A stretch of DNA of 14,527 nucleotides, from assembly GCA_027064785.1 (NCBI GenBank), contig JAMOPE010000171.1, forward strand, positions 1 through 14,527, given 5' to 3'. This stretch comes from Geobacteraceae bacterium (GTDB taxonomy: Bacteria > Desulfobacterota > Desulfuromonadia > Desulfuromonadales > Geopsychrobacteraceae). Every line of letters starts with the position of its first letter. Position 1 is the stretch's first letter. The notes beneath the pieces are model-generated. The model made no database searches. It was not told the DNA's origin and saw only the letters and a list, made by a program, of their open reading frames with translations. The translations under genes and the position numbers were made by a program. Shown piece after piece: positions 1 to 9,985 of this stretch.

Positions 1-859
1 CGAATTGATGCGACCTGGATATGCAATTGAATATGATTTTGTCGAACCGATGCAGTTGAAGGCAAGCCTTGAAACCCGCGTAGTTGGGGGGTTATTTCAC
101 GCTGGACAAATCAATGGTACCTCAGGGTATGAGGAGGCAGCGGGGCAGGGGTTGCTAGCAGGAATCAACGCAGCTCGACAGTGCCAGAACAAGGCCCCCC
201 TAATTATTGGGCGGGATCAGGGTTACCTTGGTGTGATGGTTGATGATTTGATTACTCAACCGACAACTGATCCCTACCGGATGTTCACATCGAGATCTGA
301 ATATCGCTTACTGCTGCGGGAAGATAATGCTGATCAGCGTCTGACCGAGATTGGTCGCGAGATTGGTCTGGTGAAGGATGACCGCTGGAAGAAGTTCCAG
401 GAAAAGCAGCAGCAGGTCGACAGCGTCGCAGCAGAATTGCGCGAGAAACAGGTTACGTCCGCCGATCAATGCATTGTTGATGGTCTCGATCTGGGTGATA
501 TGAAGAGTGGATCGACTCTGGAGCAATTGCTACGAAGACCAGCAATCACTATTGAAAAGTTGAAAGAATTTTTCCCAGAGTTTGAGCGTTATTCTGATGC
601 CGCACTTGAGCAGATTGAGATAGCAATTAAGTATCAGGGGTATATTGATCGGCAGATTGAGCAGGTAGAGCGTTTTCGTCTGCAGGAGGATATTGAACTG
701 TCGAACGATATCGACTATGAATCGATCCCAAATCTATCAGCAGAAGTTCGTGAAAAATTAAATAAAATCAAACCACGTAGTCTGGGACAGGCTGGGAGGA
801 TACAGGGTGTTACGCCGGCAGCTATAGCAATAATTCAAGTCTATCTACGGAAAAAATAA
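1..859 (+). CDS. mnmG: MnmG (GidA), tRNA uridine-5-carboxymethylaminomethyl modification enzyme, C-terminal part (5' end outside window)
   Basis: MnmG is the FAD-dependent partner of MnmE; together they install carboxymethylaminomethyl groups on C5 of the wobble uridine (U34) of certain tRNAs. The reading frame is open from the first base, so the gene is cut by the window edge; about 285 of the usual 620-630 residues are visible. Recognisable family blocks are [12 protein letters not shown] at the very start, [21 protein letters not shown] (the C-terminal part of the FAD-binding fold) and [18 protein letters not shown], followed by the helical C-terminal domain that binds MnmE and tRNA. The stop TAA lies one base before the rsmG start, the classic gidA-gidB pairing. 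The TTG/ATG codons at 5 and 8 are internal codons, not starts, because the preceding residues also fit MnmG. The N-terminal FAD-binding motif and catalytic cysteines are outside the window. Confidence 0.96.
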   Translation, partial: ELMRPGYAIEYDFVEPMQLKASLETRVVGGLFHAGQINGTSGYEEAAGQGLLAGINAARQCQNKAPLIIGRDQGYLGVMVDDLITQPTTDPYRMFTSRSEYRLLLREDNADQRLTEIGREIGLVKDDRWKKFQEKQQQVDSVAAELREKQVTSADQCIVDGLDLGDMKSGSTLEQLLRRPAITIEKLKEFFPEFERYSDAALEQIEIAIKYQGYIDRQIEQVERFRLQEDIELSNDIDYESIPNLSAEVREKLNKIKPRSLGQAGRIQGVTPAAIAIIQVYLRKK

Positions 860-860
860 G

Positions 861-1508
861 ATGAAAAAAGTTTTTCTGCAGGGACTGGAGGCGATGAACT
901 GCGAGCTCGGTGATACGGCGATTGAAAAGCAACTACGATTTATGGACGAGTTACTACGCTGGAATAAACAAATAAATCTAACGTCAGTGCGGAATAGGGA
1001 TGAGGCGGTAGAAAAGCATCTGCTCGATTCACTCTCTATTTTATATCTCATTGGTGGAGGTGCTTCTGTTCTTGATGTTGGCTCCGGTGGTGGTCTTCCT
1101 GGAATACCGCTTGCGATTGCGGATAGTAGTATTACTGTGACGTCAGTCGATAGTGTTGGAAAAAAAATTAATTTTCAAAAACATATCAAGAGGATGCTGA
1201 GTCTTAATAATTTTGAGGCGAAGCATACACGGGTTGAATATCTGGGAACAATGGGTGGTAATCCTGTTTTTTTCGATGTGGCGGTGACGCGGGCATTCTC
1301 GTCGTTAGAGACAATATTTGATCTGGTTTCACCCTGGGTGATCTCGGGTGGAAGGATCGTCGCCATGAAAGGTCCTGAATGTGCAGAAGAAATCAGGGGG
1401 GTGGAGCCATATCTCAGTAAGTGTGGGCTCACACGGATAGATGTCCAGAGGTATCAACTTCCGTTCTCGAATGCAGAGCGGCATATTATTATTGCCCACA
1501 AGAAGTAA
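861..1508 (+). CDS. rsmG: RsmG (GidB), 16S rRNA (guanine-527-N7)-methyltransferase
   Basis: This 215-residue protein methylates N7 of G527 in 16S rRNA using S-adenosylmethionine. Family marks are RWNKQINLTSV near residues 33-43, the SAM-binding glycine-rich loop LDVGSGGGLPGIPLAI at residues 71-86, the acidic-strand block SVDSVGKKINF around 95-105, VTRAFSSLE around 142-150 and VAMKGPE around 167-173. Length matches the family. The chosen start ATG 861 follows the mnmG stop by one base, implying translational coupling, and its Shine-Dalgarno is weak. An in-frame ATG at 894, preceded by purine-rich GGACTGGAG, is possible, but it would leave an unusually short N-terminal helix before the RWNK block. 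Loss of this enzyme gives low-level streptomycin resistance in other bacteria (known for the family). Confidence 0.96.
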   Translation: MKKVFLQGLEAMNCELGDTAIEKQLRFMDELLRWNKQINLTSVRNRDEAVEKHLLDSLSILYLIGGGASVLDVGSGGGLPGIPLAIADSSITVTSVDSVGKKINFQKHIKRMLSLNNFEAKHTRVEYLGTMGGNPVFFDVAVTRAFSSLETIFDLVSPWVISGGRIVAMKGPECAEEIRGVEPYLSKCGLTRIDVQRYQLPFSNAERHIIIAHKK

Positions 1509-1575
1509 TTCACTCGACAAATAGGCTGAATTTGGCACTATTCTGTGTTATTCTCCGCGTTCTGCATGTTGATAC

Positions 1576-1605
1576 CTGAATCTGCGGTGATTTTTCATTT
1601 ATCAT
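1576..1605 (+). promoter_or_regulatory. Weak candidate sigma70-type promoter for parAB
   Basis: In the 134-base gap between rsmG and parA there is a TATCAT box (1600-1605, 5/6 to TATAAT). Eighteen bases upstream is CTGAAT (1576-1581), only about 3/6 to TTGACA. Transcription would begin near 1612, leaving about 30 bases before the parA ATG. The -35 is poor, and parA could equally be reached by read-through from mnmG-rsmG, since no terminator with a T-tract is visible between them. Confidence 0.25.
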
Positions 1606-1610
1606 CACCG
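1585..1610. repeat. Inverted repeat (7-bp perfect arms) upstream of parA
   Basis: CGGTGAT at 1585-1591 is exactly complementary to ATCACCG at 1604-1610, with a 12-base AT-rich loop. It lacks a following T-run, so it is not a typical intrinsic terminator. It overlaps the TATCAT box above, so it could be an operator (for example for parA autoregulation) or an RNA hairpin just ahead of the parA ribosome binding site. Function is inferred only from position. Confidence 0.35.
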
Positions 1611-1642
1611 GTTATCCGTTCTTAGTAGGGGAGATTTTTTTG

Positions 1643-2413
1643 ATGGCAAAAATTATCGCCATAGCCAATCAGAAGGGCGGTGTCGGAAAAACTACGACCG
1701 CCGTCAATCTGGCAGCTTCTCTGGCCGCAGCTGAAAAAAAGACATTACTCATTGACATGGACCCGCAGGCTAATGCTTGTAGTGGTATTGGTGTTGATAA
1801 AACAGAAGTAATATCAACTATTTACAATGTTTTGCTGGGCGAGGAAGATGCTTGCAGTGTATTGCGGAAGACCGATCTGGAGTATCTTGATGTCCTGCCG
1901 TCGAATACCGATTTGATTGGTGCTGAAATTGAGCTTCTGGAAAAAGATGAGCGCGAAAAACAGTTGAAAAAAGCTATTGCTACAATGGTTGATGATTATC
2001 AGTTTGTTATTATTGACTGTCCTCCATCGTTGAGCTTGTTAACTGTCAATGCGCTGTCGGCGGCAAATTCAGTGCTGGTGCCATTGCAATGTGAATTCTA
2101 TGCTATGGAGGGCTTGGGTCAGTTGATGCAGACAATTCGCTTAGTGCAGCAGGAACTAAATCCCGCTCTTGATATTAATGGGATTCTTTTGACGATGTTT
2201 GATGGGCGAAATAACCTCTGCCATCAGGTCAGTGATGAAATACGTGACCATTTTGGGGATAAAGTATTCAACACTGTCATACCAAGAAATGTTCGCCTCT
2301 CAGAGGCCCCAAGTCATGGTCAACCTGTTTTGATGTATGACATCGGATCAAGGGGAGCACAGGCATACATGAATTTAGCACAGGAAGTTGTAGCAGGAGG
2401 GGCATGTGGCTAA
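1643..2413 (+). CDS. parA: ParA/Soj, chromosome-partitioning ATPase
   Basis: ParA forms ATP-dependent dimers on nucleoid DNA; ParB bound at parS stimulates its ATPase, which moves newly replicated origins apart. The 256-residue product has the deviant Walker A KGGVGKTT at residues 11-18 with the signature lysine K11, the Walker A' DMDPQAN with D40, a Walker B strand FVIIDCPPS near residues 120-130, and the late [14 protein letters not shown] block typical of Soj-type ParA. It has no N-terminal helix-turn-helix, so it is the short chromosomal type. ATG 1643 was chosen over the TTG immediately before it because AGGGGAG at 1627-1633 sits 9 bases upstream. The 3' end overlaps parB by 8 bases, indicating translational coupling. 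Confidence 0.96.
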   Translation: MAKIIAIANQKGGVGKTTTAVNLAASLAAAEKKTLLIDMDPQANACSGIGVDKTEVISTIYNVLLGEEDACSVLRKTDLEYLDVLPSNTDLIGAEIELLEKDEREKQLKKAIATMVDDYQFVIIDCPPSLSLLTVNALSAANSVLVPLQCEFYAMEGLGQLMQTIRLVQQELNPALDINGILLTMFDGRNNLCHQVSDEIRDHFGDKVFNTVIPRNVRLSEAPSHGQPVLMYDIGSRGAQAYMNLAQEVVAGGACG

Positions 2414-3263
2414 GAAGCGTCCAGCGTTAGGTAAGGGGATTGGAGCACTATTAAGTTCAGCAGCACAAGAGGGTGGAAAAAAGTATTTTTCCTGCCCGAT
2501 AGAAGAGCTGAAGCCACATAGTCAGCAGCCGAGAAAGACATTTAATGATGCCAAGATGGCTGAACTCGTTGCATCAATTAAAGAAAAAGGGGTCATTCAG
2601 CCACTGGTCGTCAGACGTCAGGGAGATCATTACCAGATTATCGCCGGTGAGCGGCGGTGGCGTGCAGCACAGAAGGCTGGACTCGATCGACTGCCGGTCG
2701 TTATTCAGGATGTCTCGGAGGACTGGGCTCTCGAAATTGCACTGATCGAAAATATCCAGCGTGAAGATCTGAATCCACTCGAAGAGGCCGGAGCATACCG
2801 TTATCTGATGGATAGCTTCGATCTTCTCCAGGAGGAGGTGGCAAAGCGGGTGGGCAAAGATCGCTCGACTGTTACCAATGCTTTGCGCTTACTCAGGCTT
2901 CCGGATCCGGTAAAAGATGATTTGGCCGAGAGCCGATTGAGCATGGGGCATGCGCGGGCACTGCTTGCACTTGAGCAGGAAGAAGATATTATTGAGGCAA
3001 GTAAAGAAGTTATAAGAAAGAAACTTTCGGTCCGTGAAACTGAGAAATTAATTAAGAAAATAAAAAGTCTGTTCGGGGGAAAGGCACCCAATCAGGCAAA
3101 AGAAAAGCCGCGTGATCCCAATATTGTCGCGGTCGAAGATAATCTACGCCAAAGTCTTGGAACTCAGGTAAAATTGATTGATAAGGGAGAAAGCGGGCGA
3201 ATAGAGATCACTTACAACAGTCGGGATGAGCTGAATAGGCTTATTGTATTGCTAGAGAGCTGA
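2406..3263 (+). CDS. parB: ParB/Spo0J, CTP-dependent chromosome-partitioning DNA-binding protein
   Basis: ParB loads at parS as a CTP-gated clamp and nucleates the partition complex; it is the partner of the preceding ParA. The 285-residue protein has the N-terminal [12 protein letters not shown] segment that contacts ParA in relatives (residues 5-16), the ParB/Srx fold from about 31, the CTP-binding C-motif GERRWRA (81-87), the P-motif [10 protein letters not shown] (115-124), a helix-turn-helix around 140-165 ([20 protein letters not shown]) for parS recognition, a basic linker around 215-237, and a C-terminal dimerisation domain. The start is GTG 2406, inside the end of parA, with AGGAGG at 2395-2400 five bases upstream; the adjacent ATG at 2404 is in another frame. 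No complete parS (TGTTTCACGTGAAACA) is visible in this window, only half-site matches. Confidence 0.96.
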   Translation: MAKKRPALGKGIGALLSSAAQEGGKKYFSCPIEELKPHSQQPRKTFNDAKMAELVASIKEKGVIQPLVVRRQGDHYQIIAGERRWRAAQKAGLDRLPVVIQDVSEDWALEIALIENIQREDLNPLEEAGAYRYLMDSFDLLQEEVAKRVGKDRSTVTNALRLLRLPDPVKDDLAESRLSMGHARALLALEQEEDIIEASKEVIRKKLSVRETEKLIKKIKSLFGGKAPNQAKEKPRDPNIVAVEDNLRQSLGTQVKLIDKGESGRIEITYNSRDELNRLIVLLES

Positions 3264-3290
3264 TTGCGATCAAATGGAAAGTGGTGAAAC

Positions 3291-3710
3291 ATGTTTGGAA
3301 ATAAAAAACAGGAGAAGGCCATGAAAAAACCGGTAGCAATTGACAAGGCTGATATTAAAGCGTTCCTTGGACCGGGAAGTAAATTTGAGGGTAAGCTCAG
3401 CTTTGATGAGATGGTTCGGCTCGATGGGATCTTCTCTGGTGAAATAAACTCCAGTGATACCCTGGTTGTTGGGGAAACAGCCCAGATCGAAGGAAACATC
3501 CATGTCGGAGCAATTGTCCTTAGTGGTCGTTTTAAGGGCGATATTGTCGCAACAACGAGCGTTGAATTGCGGGCTCCTGCTCAGGTTGAAGGAATAATAG
3601 AAACACCGTCGCTGAAGATTGATGACAAAGTCATTTTCAATGGTGAAATTCGGATGCCAGGTAGTCTCGTGAAGGAAGACCCGAAAGAGAGTGGCAAAAA
3701 GAAAAAATAG
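3291..3710 (+). CDS. Bactofilin family cytoskeletal protein
   Basis: Bactofilins polymerise without nucleotide into non-polar filaments and scaffold cell-shape, envelope or chromosome-segregation functions. The 139-residue product has the usual layout: a short polar N-terminus, a beta-helical core (about 22-124) made of glycine-punctuated repeats (VRLDGIFSGEI, AQIEGNIHVG, VLSGRFKGDI, AQVEGIIETP, VIFNGEIRM), and a short Lys-rich tail. ATG 3291 gives the N-terminus MFGNKK, resembling the short MFxKK-like membrane-targeting motif of many bactofilins, but its Shine-Dalgarno is poor. An in-frame ATG at 3321 has a much better one (AGGAGAAGG, 3310-3318) and would remove that motif. The gene lies 27 bases after parB. 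In Myxococcus, bactofilins help position ParABS components, so a related role here is a reasonable inference. Confidence 0.9.
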   Translation: MFGNKKQEKAMKKPVAIDKADIKAFLGPGSKFEGKLSFDEMVRLDGIFSGEINSSDTLVVGETAQIEGNIHVGAIVLSGRFKGDIVATTSVELRAPAQVEGIIETPSLKIDDKVIFNGEIRMPGSLVKEDPKESGKKKK

Positions 3711-3795
3711 CACTTATTGTATGCGCTGTGCCGAGAAGTGAAAAGTGTTGCGAACAATCCAAATAGTTGAAGATCGTCTGAGAGAAGGCAACTAG

Positions 3796-3873
3796 ATGCT
3801 TGACATCGGCGCGGAAGGTATGATAGCTATGCGTGCCTTAACAAAAAACCCCTTTTTTTATAAGCTTTTATAA
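3796..3873 (+). CDS. Possible 25-residue small ORF in the atp leader
   Basis: An ATG at 3796 opens a 25-codon frame (starting MLDIGAEGMIAMRALTKNPF) ending at TAA 3871-3873. A good Shine-Dalgarno, GAGAAGG at 3782-3788, lies 7 bases upstream. I do not recognise the peptide. It overlaps the perfect TTGACA at 3800 and ends within the TATAAT box, so it would be translated only from a transcript starting further upstream, such as read-through from the bactofilin gene. It could be a leader peptide, a small protein or chance; codon-level conservation in relatives would decide. Confidence 0.22.
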   Translation: MLDIGAEGMIAMRALTKNPFFYKLL

Positions 3874-3882
3874 TCTCGGTGT

Positions 3883-3897
3883 CTGTATACAGTATAC
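3883..3897. repeat. Overlapping palindromes ahead of atp operon
   Basis: CTGTATACAG (3883-3892) is a perfect 10-base palindrome and overlaps a second GTATAC hexamer (3892-3897), giving GTATAC-A-GTATAC. The site begins 8 bases after the TATAAT box, where a repressor or activator could act. The half-sites CTGT and ACAG recall LexA boxes, but the spacing is 2 rather than 8, so LexA is not supported. The regulator is unknown. Confidence 0.35.
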
Positions 3898-3932
3898 CGG
3901 AAACACTATCCCGTATATATGAGGTAAGCTAG

Positions 3933-4361
3933 GTGATAAGCGTTGACTGGACCCTTGGTCTGCAGTTTGTGAACTTCATTATTCTTCTGATTGTTCTGAA
4001 TAAATTGCTCTACAAACCGCTGGCTAAAATTATAGCGGAGCGGCGTGAAAAGATTGAGGGTTCCTATGCCCGGGCAAAAGATCTTCAAGCCGATATTGAT
4101 GAGAAAATGGCGCAGTATCAGCAGCAATTAAGTGATGCGAAGGCTTTGGCTAACGCTGAGCGTGCCAAATTGAAAAAAGCTGCAAGTGAAGAAGAGGCAA
4201 GTATGCTTGCCGAAGCTCACGAAAAAGCATCAGCACGGCTCCTGTCGATCAAAGAACAGGTTGCTGCCGAAGCTGCTGACGCAAGTCAAACATTGCAGAA
4301 AGAGGCCAAGTCGCTGGCAGGGCAAATTGCAACGAAGATTCTTGGCCGTGAATTGGCTTAA
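3933..4361 (+). CDS. atpX: ATP synthase F0 subunit b'
   Basis: Subunit b' pairs with b to form the peripheral stalk that holds the F1 head against the rotating c-ring. The 142-residue protein has one N-terminal transmembrane helix (about residues 8-27, LGLQFVNFIILLIVLNKLLY), the b-family KPL turn, then a long charged coiled coil rich in Lys, Glu and Ala to the end. The start is GTG 3933: an in-frame TAG lies directly before it (3930-3932), so no longer form is possible, and GAGG at 3921-3924 is 8 bases upstream. It is the first gene of the atp cluster; the a and c subunit genes that usually precede b are absent. It is shorter than the following b subunit and lacks its extra N-terminal segment. 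Confidence 0.92.
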   Translation: MISVDWTLGLQFVNFIILLIVLNKLLYKPLAKIIAERREKIEGSYARAKDLQADIDEKMAQYQQQLSDAKALANAERAKLKKAASEEEASMLAEAHEKASARLLSIKEQVAAEAADASQTLQKEAKSLAGQIATKILGRELA

Positions 4362-4380
4362 TAGGGAAGGTTTAACAGAT

Positions 4381-4965
4381 ATGCACAGTAAAGTCAGAGC
4401 AATTGTTTTATCGCTGCTGCTGGTATTGGTACTCTGCGGGGTCGCTTTAGCGTCGGGTGGTGCTGAGCACCATGTCGATAGCGGTATCCTGATGAAAGAT
4501 TTCCTCTATCGGGTTCTCAACTTCGCTATTGTTGTTGCTATTCTTGTCTATTTCCTGAGAAAGCCGCTAAAAAAAGGGTTGTCGGGGCGGCGCGAAGAGA
4601 TTGAAAAAAGTCTCGCTGAAGCAGAAAAAATTAAAGCCGAAGCCGAAGCTAAATTTGCTGAGTATGATCGTAAGCTGGCCCAGGCAACCGATGAGATTGC
4701 CGAGATCGGAGACGCCATCCGTCGTGAGGGTGAGCTTGAGAAGCAGAAAATCATAGAAAATGCCAAAACGATGGCAATTAAGATTGAACAGGATGCCGAA
4801 AAAGCTGCAGAGCTTGAAGTTGCAAAAGCACGTGTTGAGTTGCAGCGTGAGGCGGTTCAGTTGGCTGTTGGTCTGGCTGAAGACCTCTTGAAAAAGAACT
4901 TCACCAAAGATGATGATGCCCGTCTGATCGACGAGTATATGCAGAAGGTGGGAGAGTTACATTGA
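4381..4965 (+). CDS. atpF: ATP synthase F0 subunit b, with an N-terminal signal-like segment
   Basis: This is the second peripheral-stalk subunit, 194 residues from ATG 4381 (AGGGAAGG at 4363-4370, 10 bases upstream). The frame stays open upstream to 4186, but that overlaps the b' coding region and is not used. Two hydrophobic stretches are visible. The first (about residues 7-24, after Lys4 and Arg6) ends in GVALA-SGG and looks like a cleavable signal peptide. The second (about 44-59, RVLNFAIVVAILVYFL) is the normal b-subunit membrane helix, followed by RKPLKKGL and a long Glu/Lys/Ala coiled coil. A signal-like extension is known in b subunits of some delta- and epsilonproteobacteria. C19 is not in a proper lipobox. 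The gene overlaps atpH by four bases (TTGA). Confidence 0.93.
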   Translation: MHSKVRAIVLSLLLVLVLCGVALASGGAEHHVDSGILMKDFLYRVLNFAIVVAILVYFLRKPLKKGLSGRREEIEKSLAEAEKIKAEAEAKFAEYDRKLAQATDEIAEIGDAIRREGELEKQKIIENAKTMAIKIEQDAEKAAELEVAKARVELQREAVQLAVGLAEDLLKKNFTKDDDARLIDEYMQKVGELH

Positions 4966-5504
4966 GTAACAGTGCGATTTCTATAAGATACGCTAAAGCA
5001 TTGTTGAACATTGCTTCCGAAGAGAAGCAGGTTGAACAATATGCTGACGAACTGGCTGGCATCGCCGCTGTTCTGAAGCGCGAAGATCTGTTGCGGCTGC
5101 TTCTGGATAGCCCGACTTTTCCATTGGAAAAGAAGACGGCAATGATGCACGACATCATTGAACAGATGCAGTTGAGCACGGGGATGGGCAAGTTTCTTGA
5201 TCTGCTGCTGCAAAAAGGCCGGATTACGTATCTTCCCCAGATCGATGTCAACTATCGTAAGTTTGCCGACGAGCTTTCGGGTGTTGTCCGGGCAAAGGTT
5301 ACAGCAGCAAATAAATTAACAAAAAAACGTGCTGAAGAGATCAAGAGTGGTCTTGAAAAACAGACCGGTAAGCACGTTGTTTTAAATATTGAGACAGATG
5401 AATCGCTGATCGGTGGTCTGCAGGCCGAAATAGGCGGTAAATTATTTGATGGCAGTGTGAAAACCCAGCTGAAACGGATTGCAGATACCTTAGCAAAGGG
5501 GTAA
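4962..5504 (+). CDS. atpH: ATP synthase F1 subunit delta (OSCP)
   Basis: Delta sits on top of the F1 head and joins it to the b/b' stalk. The 180-residue product has the N-terminal helical domain starting with AISIRYAKALL, characteristic of the family, and the C-terminal signature LIGGLQAEIGGKLFDGSV at 149-166. The start codon is TTG at 4962, overlapping the TGA stop of atpF; GGAG at 4951-4954 lies 7 bases upstream, and the length is right for the family. This indicates tight translational coupling with atpF. Confidence 0.94.
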   Translation: MSNSAISIRYAKALLNIASEEKQVEQYADELAGIAAVLKREDLLRLLLDSPTFPLEKKTAMMHDIIEQMQLSTGMGKFLDLLLQKGRITYLPQIDVNYRKFADELSGVVRAKVTAANKLTKKRAEEIKSGLEKQTGKHVVLNIETDESLIGGLQAEIGGKLFDGSVKTQLKRIADTLAKG

Positions 5505-7022
<1,518 letters not shown>

Positions 7023-7042
7023 TTCGATAAAGGTTTGGAAAC

Positions 7043-7912
7043 ATGCCAAGTCTGAAAGACATAAAAAAACGGATTAGTTCGGTTAAAAATACCGAACAGA
7101 TCACCAAGGCCATGAAAATGGTTGCTGCGGCAAAGCTGCGCCGGGCTCAGGAGGCTGCTGTTGCTGCCCGCCCTTACGCAGAAAAGCTGCATGCGGTGAT
7201 GTCAAATCTGGCTCAACGTGAAGAGGCCGATGGTCATGCGTTGCTCAGTCAACGTGGAACCGGGCGGGCACTCATCGTACTGATGACTGCTGACCGGGGT
7301 CTTTGCGGTGGTTTCAATGCAAACGTCTCGAAAGAGGCCGAGCGGATGATCCGTAACAATGAGCACGGTTTTGACGATATAGATCTGATGATTATCGGTC
7401 GTAAAGGTCGTGATTTCCTCAAGAACCGTGTTGGTGACAAAATTGTCAAGGTTCACGAGAACATCACATCGGATGCGACATATAAAACAGCACAGTTAAT
7501 TGGTCAGGAAATTGTCAATGATTACAGCGAAGAGAAATACGACGCTGTCTATGTCATCTACAATGCTTTCCAGAGTGCCATTGTTCAGAACGTCACTGTT
7601 GAAAGAGTTCTGCCAATCGAACCGCAGGAAACTGAGACAATTAAAGAGAACAGTGTCGACTATCTTTATGAGCCGGATCGCGGCGATGTCCTCTCTCAGC
7701 TTCTGCCGAAAATGGTTGAAGTTCAGATTTTCCGCGCACTGCTCGAATCGAATGCTTCGGAGCAGGGAGCAAGAATGTCGTCGATGGATAGCGCCAGCCG
7801 AAACGCGGCTGAAATGATCGGCAAGCTGACTCTGCAGTACAACCGTGCACGTCAGGCAGCAATTACAAAAGAACTGATGGAAATTATTTCCGGTGCAGAG
7901 TCTATAAAATAA
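7043..7912 (+). CDS. atpG: ATP synthase F1 subunit gamma
   Basis: Gamma is the central rotor shaft that turns inside the alpha3beta3 head. The 289-residue product starts with the conserved N-terminal coiled-coil helix ([33 protein letters not shown]), contains the [16 protein letters not shown] block (here [15 protein letters not shown], about residues 80-94), and ends with the C-terminal helix containing ASRNAAEMI and [21 protein letters not shown], the family signature. AAAGG (7029-7033) is 9 bases before ATG 7043, and the gap from atpA is 20 bases. No truncation or unusual residue was noticed. Confidence 0.97.
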   Translation: MPSLKDIKKRISSVKNTEQITKAMKMVAAAKLRRAQEAAVAARPYAEKLHAVMSNLAQREEADGHALLSQRGTGRALIVLMTADRGLCGGFNANVSKEAERMIRNNEHGFDDIDLMIIGRKGRDFLKNRVGDKIVKVHENITSDATYKTAQLIGQEIVNDYSEEKYDAVYVIYNAFQSAIVQNVTVERVLPIEPQETETIKENSVDYLYEPDRGDVLSQLLPKMVEVQIFRALLESNASEQGARMSSMDSASRNAAEMIGKLTLQYNRARQAAITKELMEIISGAESIK

Positions 7913-7915
7913 TAA

Positions 7916-9379
<1,464 letters not shown>

Positions 9380-9419
9380 TTAGTCTGCAAGACTCGATTA
9401 AAACGTAAAGGACAGTCGA

Positions 9420-9830
9420 ATGGCTGATAAGTTAAAACTTGAGATGGTCACCCCGTATAAGCAGGTTCTTTCGGAGGAAGTTGACGAAATCACTGCTCCT
9501 GGATTTATCGGGGAACTCGGTATTCTCCCTGATCACACGCCCCTTCTGACAACACTGAAGGTTGGTGAGTTGACCTATAAAAATGGAAATGAATCGTTTC
9601 ACGTCGCAGTCAACTGGGGTTACCTCGAGGTTGAGGAAAATACCGTGACGGTTCTGGTTGATACCGCAGAAAGAGCGGATGAAATTGACTTAGCACGTGC
9701 TAAAGCTGCACTTGGACGTGCAGAGGAAGCTCTTAAAACGCTGCCGCCAGAAGATAAAAAATACATGATTATGGAGGCCGCACTGCAAAGAGCCCTCATT
9801 CGTATCAGAGTTGCAAGTGAAGGTCGGTAA
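9420..9830 (+). CDS. atpC: ATP synthase F1 subunit epsilon
   Basis: Epsilon sits at the foot of gamma, links the rotor to the c-ring and can inhibit ATP hydrolysis through its C-terminal helices. The 136-residue product has the N-terminal beta-sandwich (about 1-85) with the family block GELGILPDHTPL at 31-42 and the C-terminal helical hairpin (about 87-136, beginning DEIDLARAKAALGRAEEAL), so the full-length inhibitory form is present. TAAAGGA (9406-9412) is 7 bases before ATG 9420. It is the last gene of the operon, followed by an intrinsic terminator. Confidence 0.96.
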   Translation: MADKLKLEMVTPYKQVLSEEVDEITAPGFIGELGILPDHTPLLTTLKVGELTYKNGNESFHVAVNWGYLEVEENTVTVLVDTAERADEIDLARAKAALGRAEEALKTLPPEDKKYMIMEAALQRALIRIRVASEGR

Positions 9831-9858
9831 TTAAATAGTACCGACTTCGTTTTGTTTT

Positions 9859-9890
9859 AAAAGCACCCCTTGTGGGTGCTTTTTTTGTTT
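9859..9890 (+). terminator. Intrinsic terminator of the atp operon
   Basis: AAAAGCACCC (9859-9868) pairs perfectly with GGGTGCTTTT (9874-9883) around a 5-base CTTGT loop, and the T-run continues to 9886 with three more T after one G. This is a strong Rho-independent terminator 29 bases after atpC. The A-tract on the 5' side means it could also act weakly in the other direction, but there is no opposing gene. Confidence 0.95.
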
Positions 9891-9956
9891 GTACAGTAAT
9901 TATAGGGAGTTTCTACTTTTCTTAGTAACAAGTTAACATCAAAGATGGTAAAAATA

Positions 9957-9985
9957 TTGACATTGTCTGAATAACAGCGTTTAGT
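9957..9985 (+). promoter_or_regulatory. Candidate sigma70-type promoter for the histidine kinase operon
   Basis: A perfect -35 TTGACA (9957-9962) is followed at 17 bases by TTTAGT (9980-9985, 4/6 to TATAAT). Transcription would start near 9992, inside or at the edge of the adjacent GTGCATATGCAC palindrome, about 40 bases before the kinase ATG. Because the atp terminator lies upstream, the kinase/regulator pair needs its own promoter, and this is the best match seen in the gap. Confidence 0.5.

Larger units (their letters stand above)
3711..3932 (+). promoter_or_regulatory. Leader and probable promoter region of the atp operon
   Basis: This 222-base gap holds the likely control region for the ATP synthase genes. 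A perfect TATAAT (3869-3874) lies in very AT-rich DNA but has no convincing -35 at normal spacing. A perfect TTGACA (3800-3805) is followed only by poor -10 matches at usual spacing (GATAGC at 16 bases; TATGAT at 13, too close). Just downstream is the symmetric pair GTATAC/GTATAC (3885-3890 and 3892-3897). The GAGG Shine-Dalgarno for the first atp gene is at 3921-3924. No intrinsic terminator is visible after the bactofilin gene, so read-through from parAB is possible. Confidence 0.45.

Noticed and set aside
1533..1548. TGGCAC resembling a sigma54 -24 element upstream of parA
   Set aside because: Ten bases after the GG there is TG rather than GC, so the essential -12 element is missing.
1566..1625. 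Short ORF (19 codons) from ATG 1566 between rsmG and parA
   Set aside because: No ribosome binding site and no recognisable content; probably chance.
3283..3291. GGTGAAACA near the bactofilin start as a parS site
   Set aside because: Only one half of the 16-base parS palindrome matches; the other half is unrelated. Similar half-matches in parB (3032-3040), atpA (6599-6606) and atpC (9594-9603) are within coding sequence and likely chance.
3270..3713. 147-codon minus-strand frame opposite the bactofilin gene
   Set aside because: Fully antisense to a recognisable bactofilin, with no family features of its own.
3883..3892. CTGTATACAG as a LexA box
   Set aside because: The half-sites CTGT and ACAG are separated by 2 bases instead of 8, so it is not an SOS box by known proteobacterial rules.
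4186..4380. N-terminal extension of atpF in the same frame, overlapping the b' gene
   Set aside because: It is an out-of-frame reading of b'; the b subunit start at 4381 has a ribosome binding site and a sensible signal-like N-terminus.
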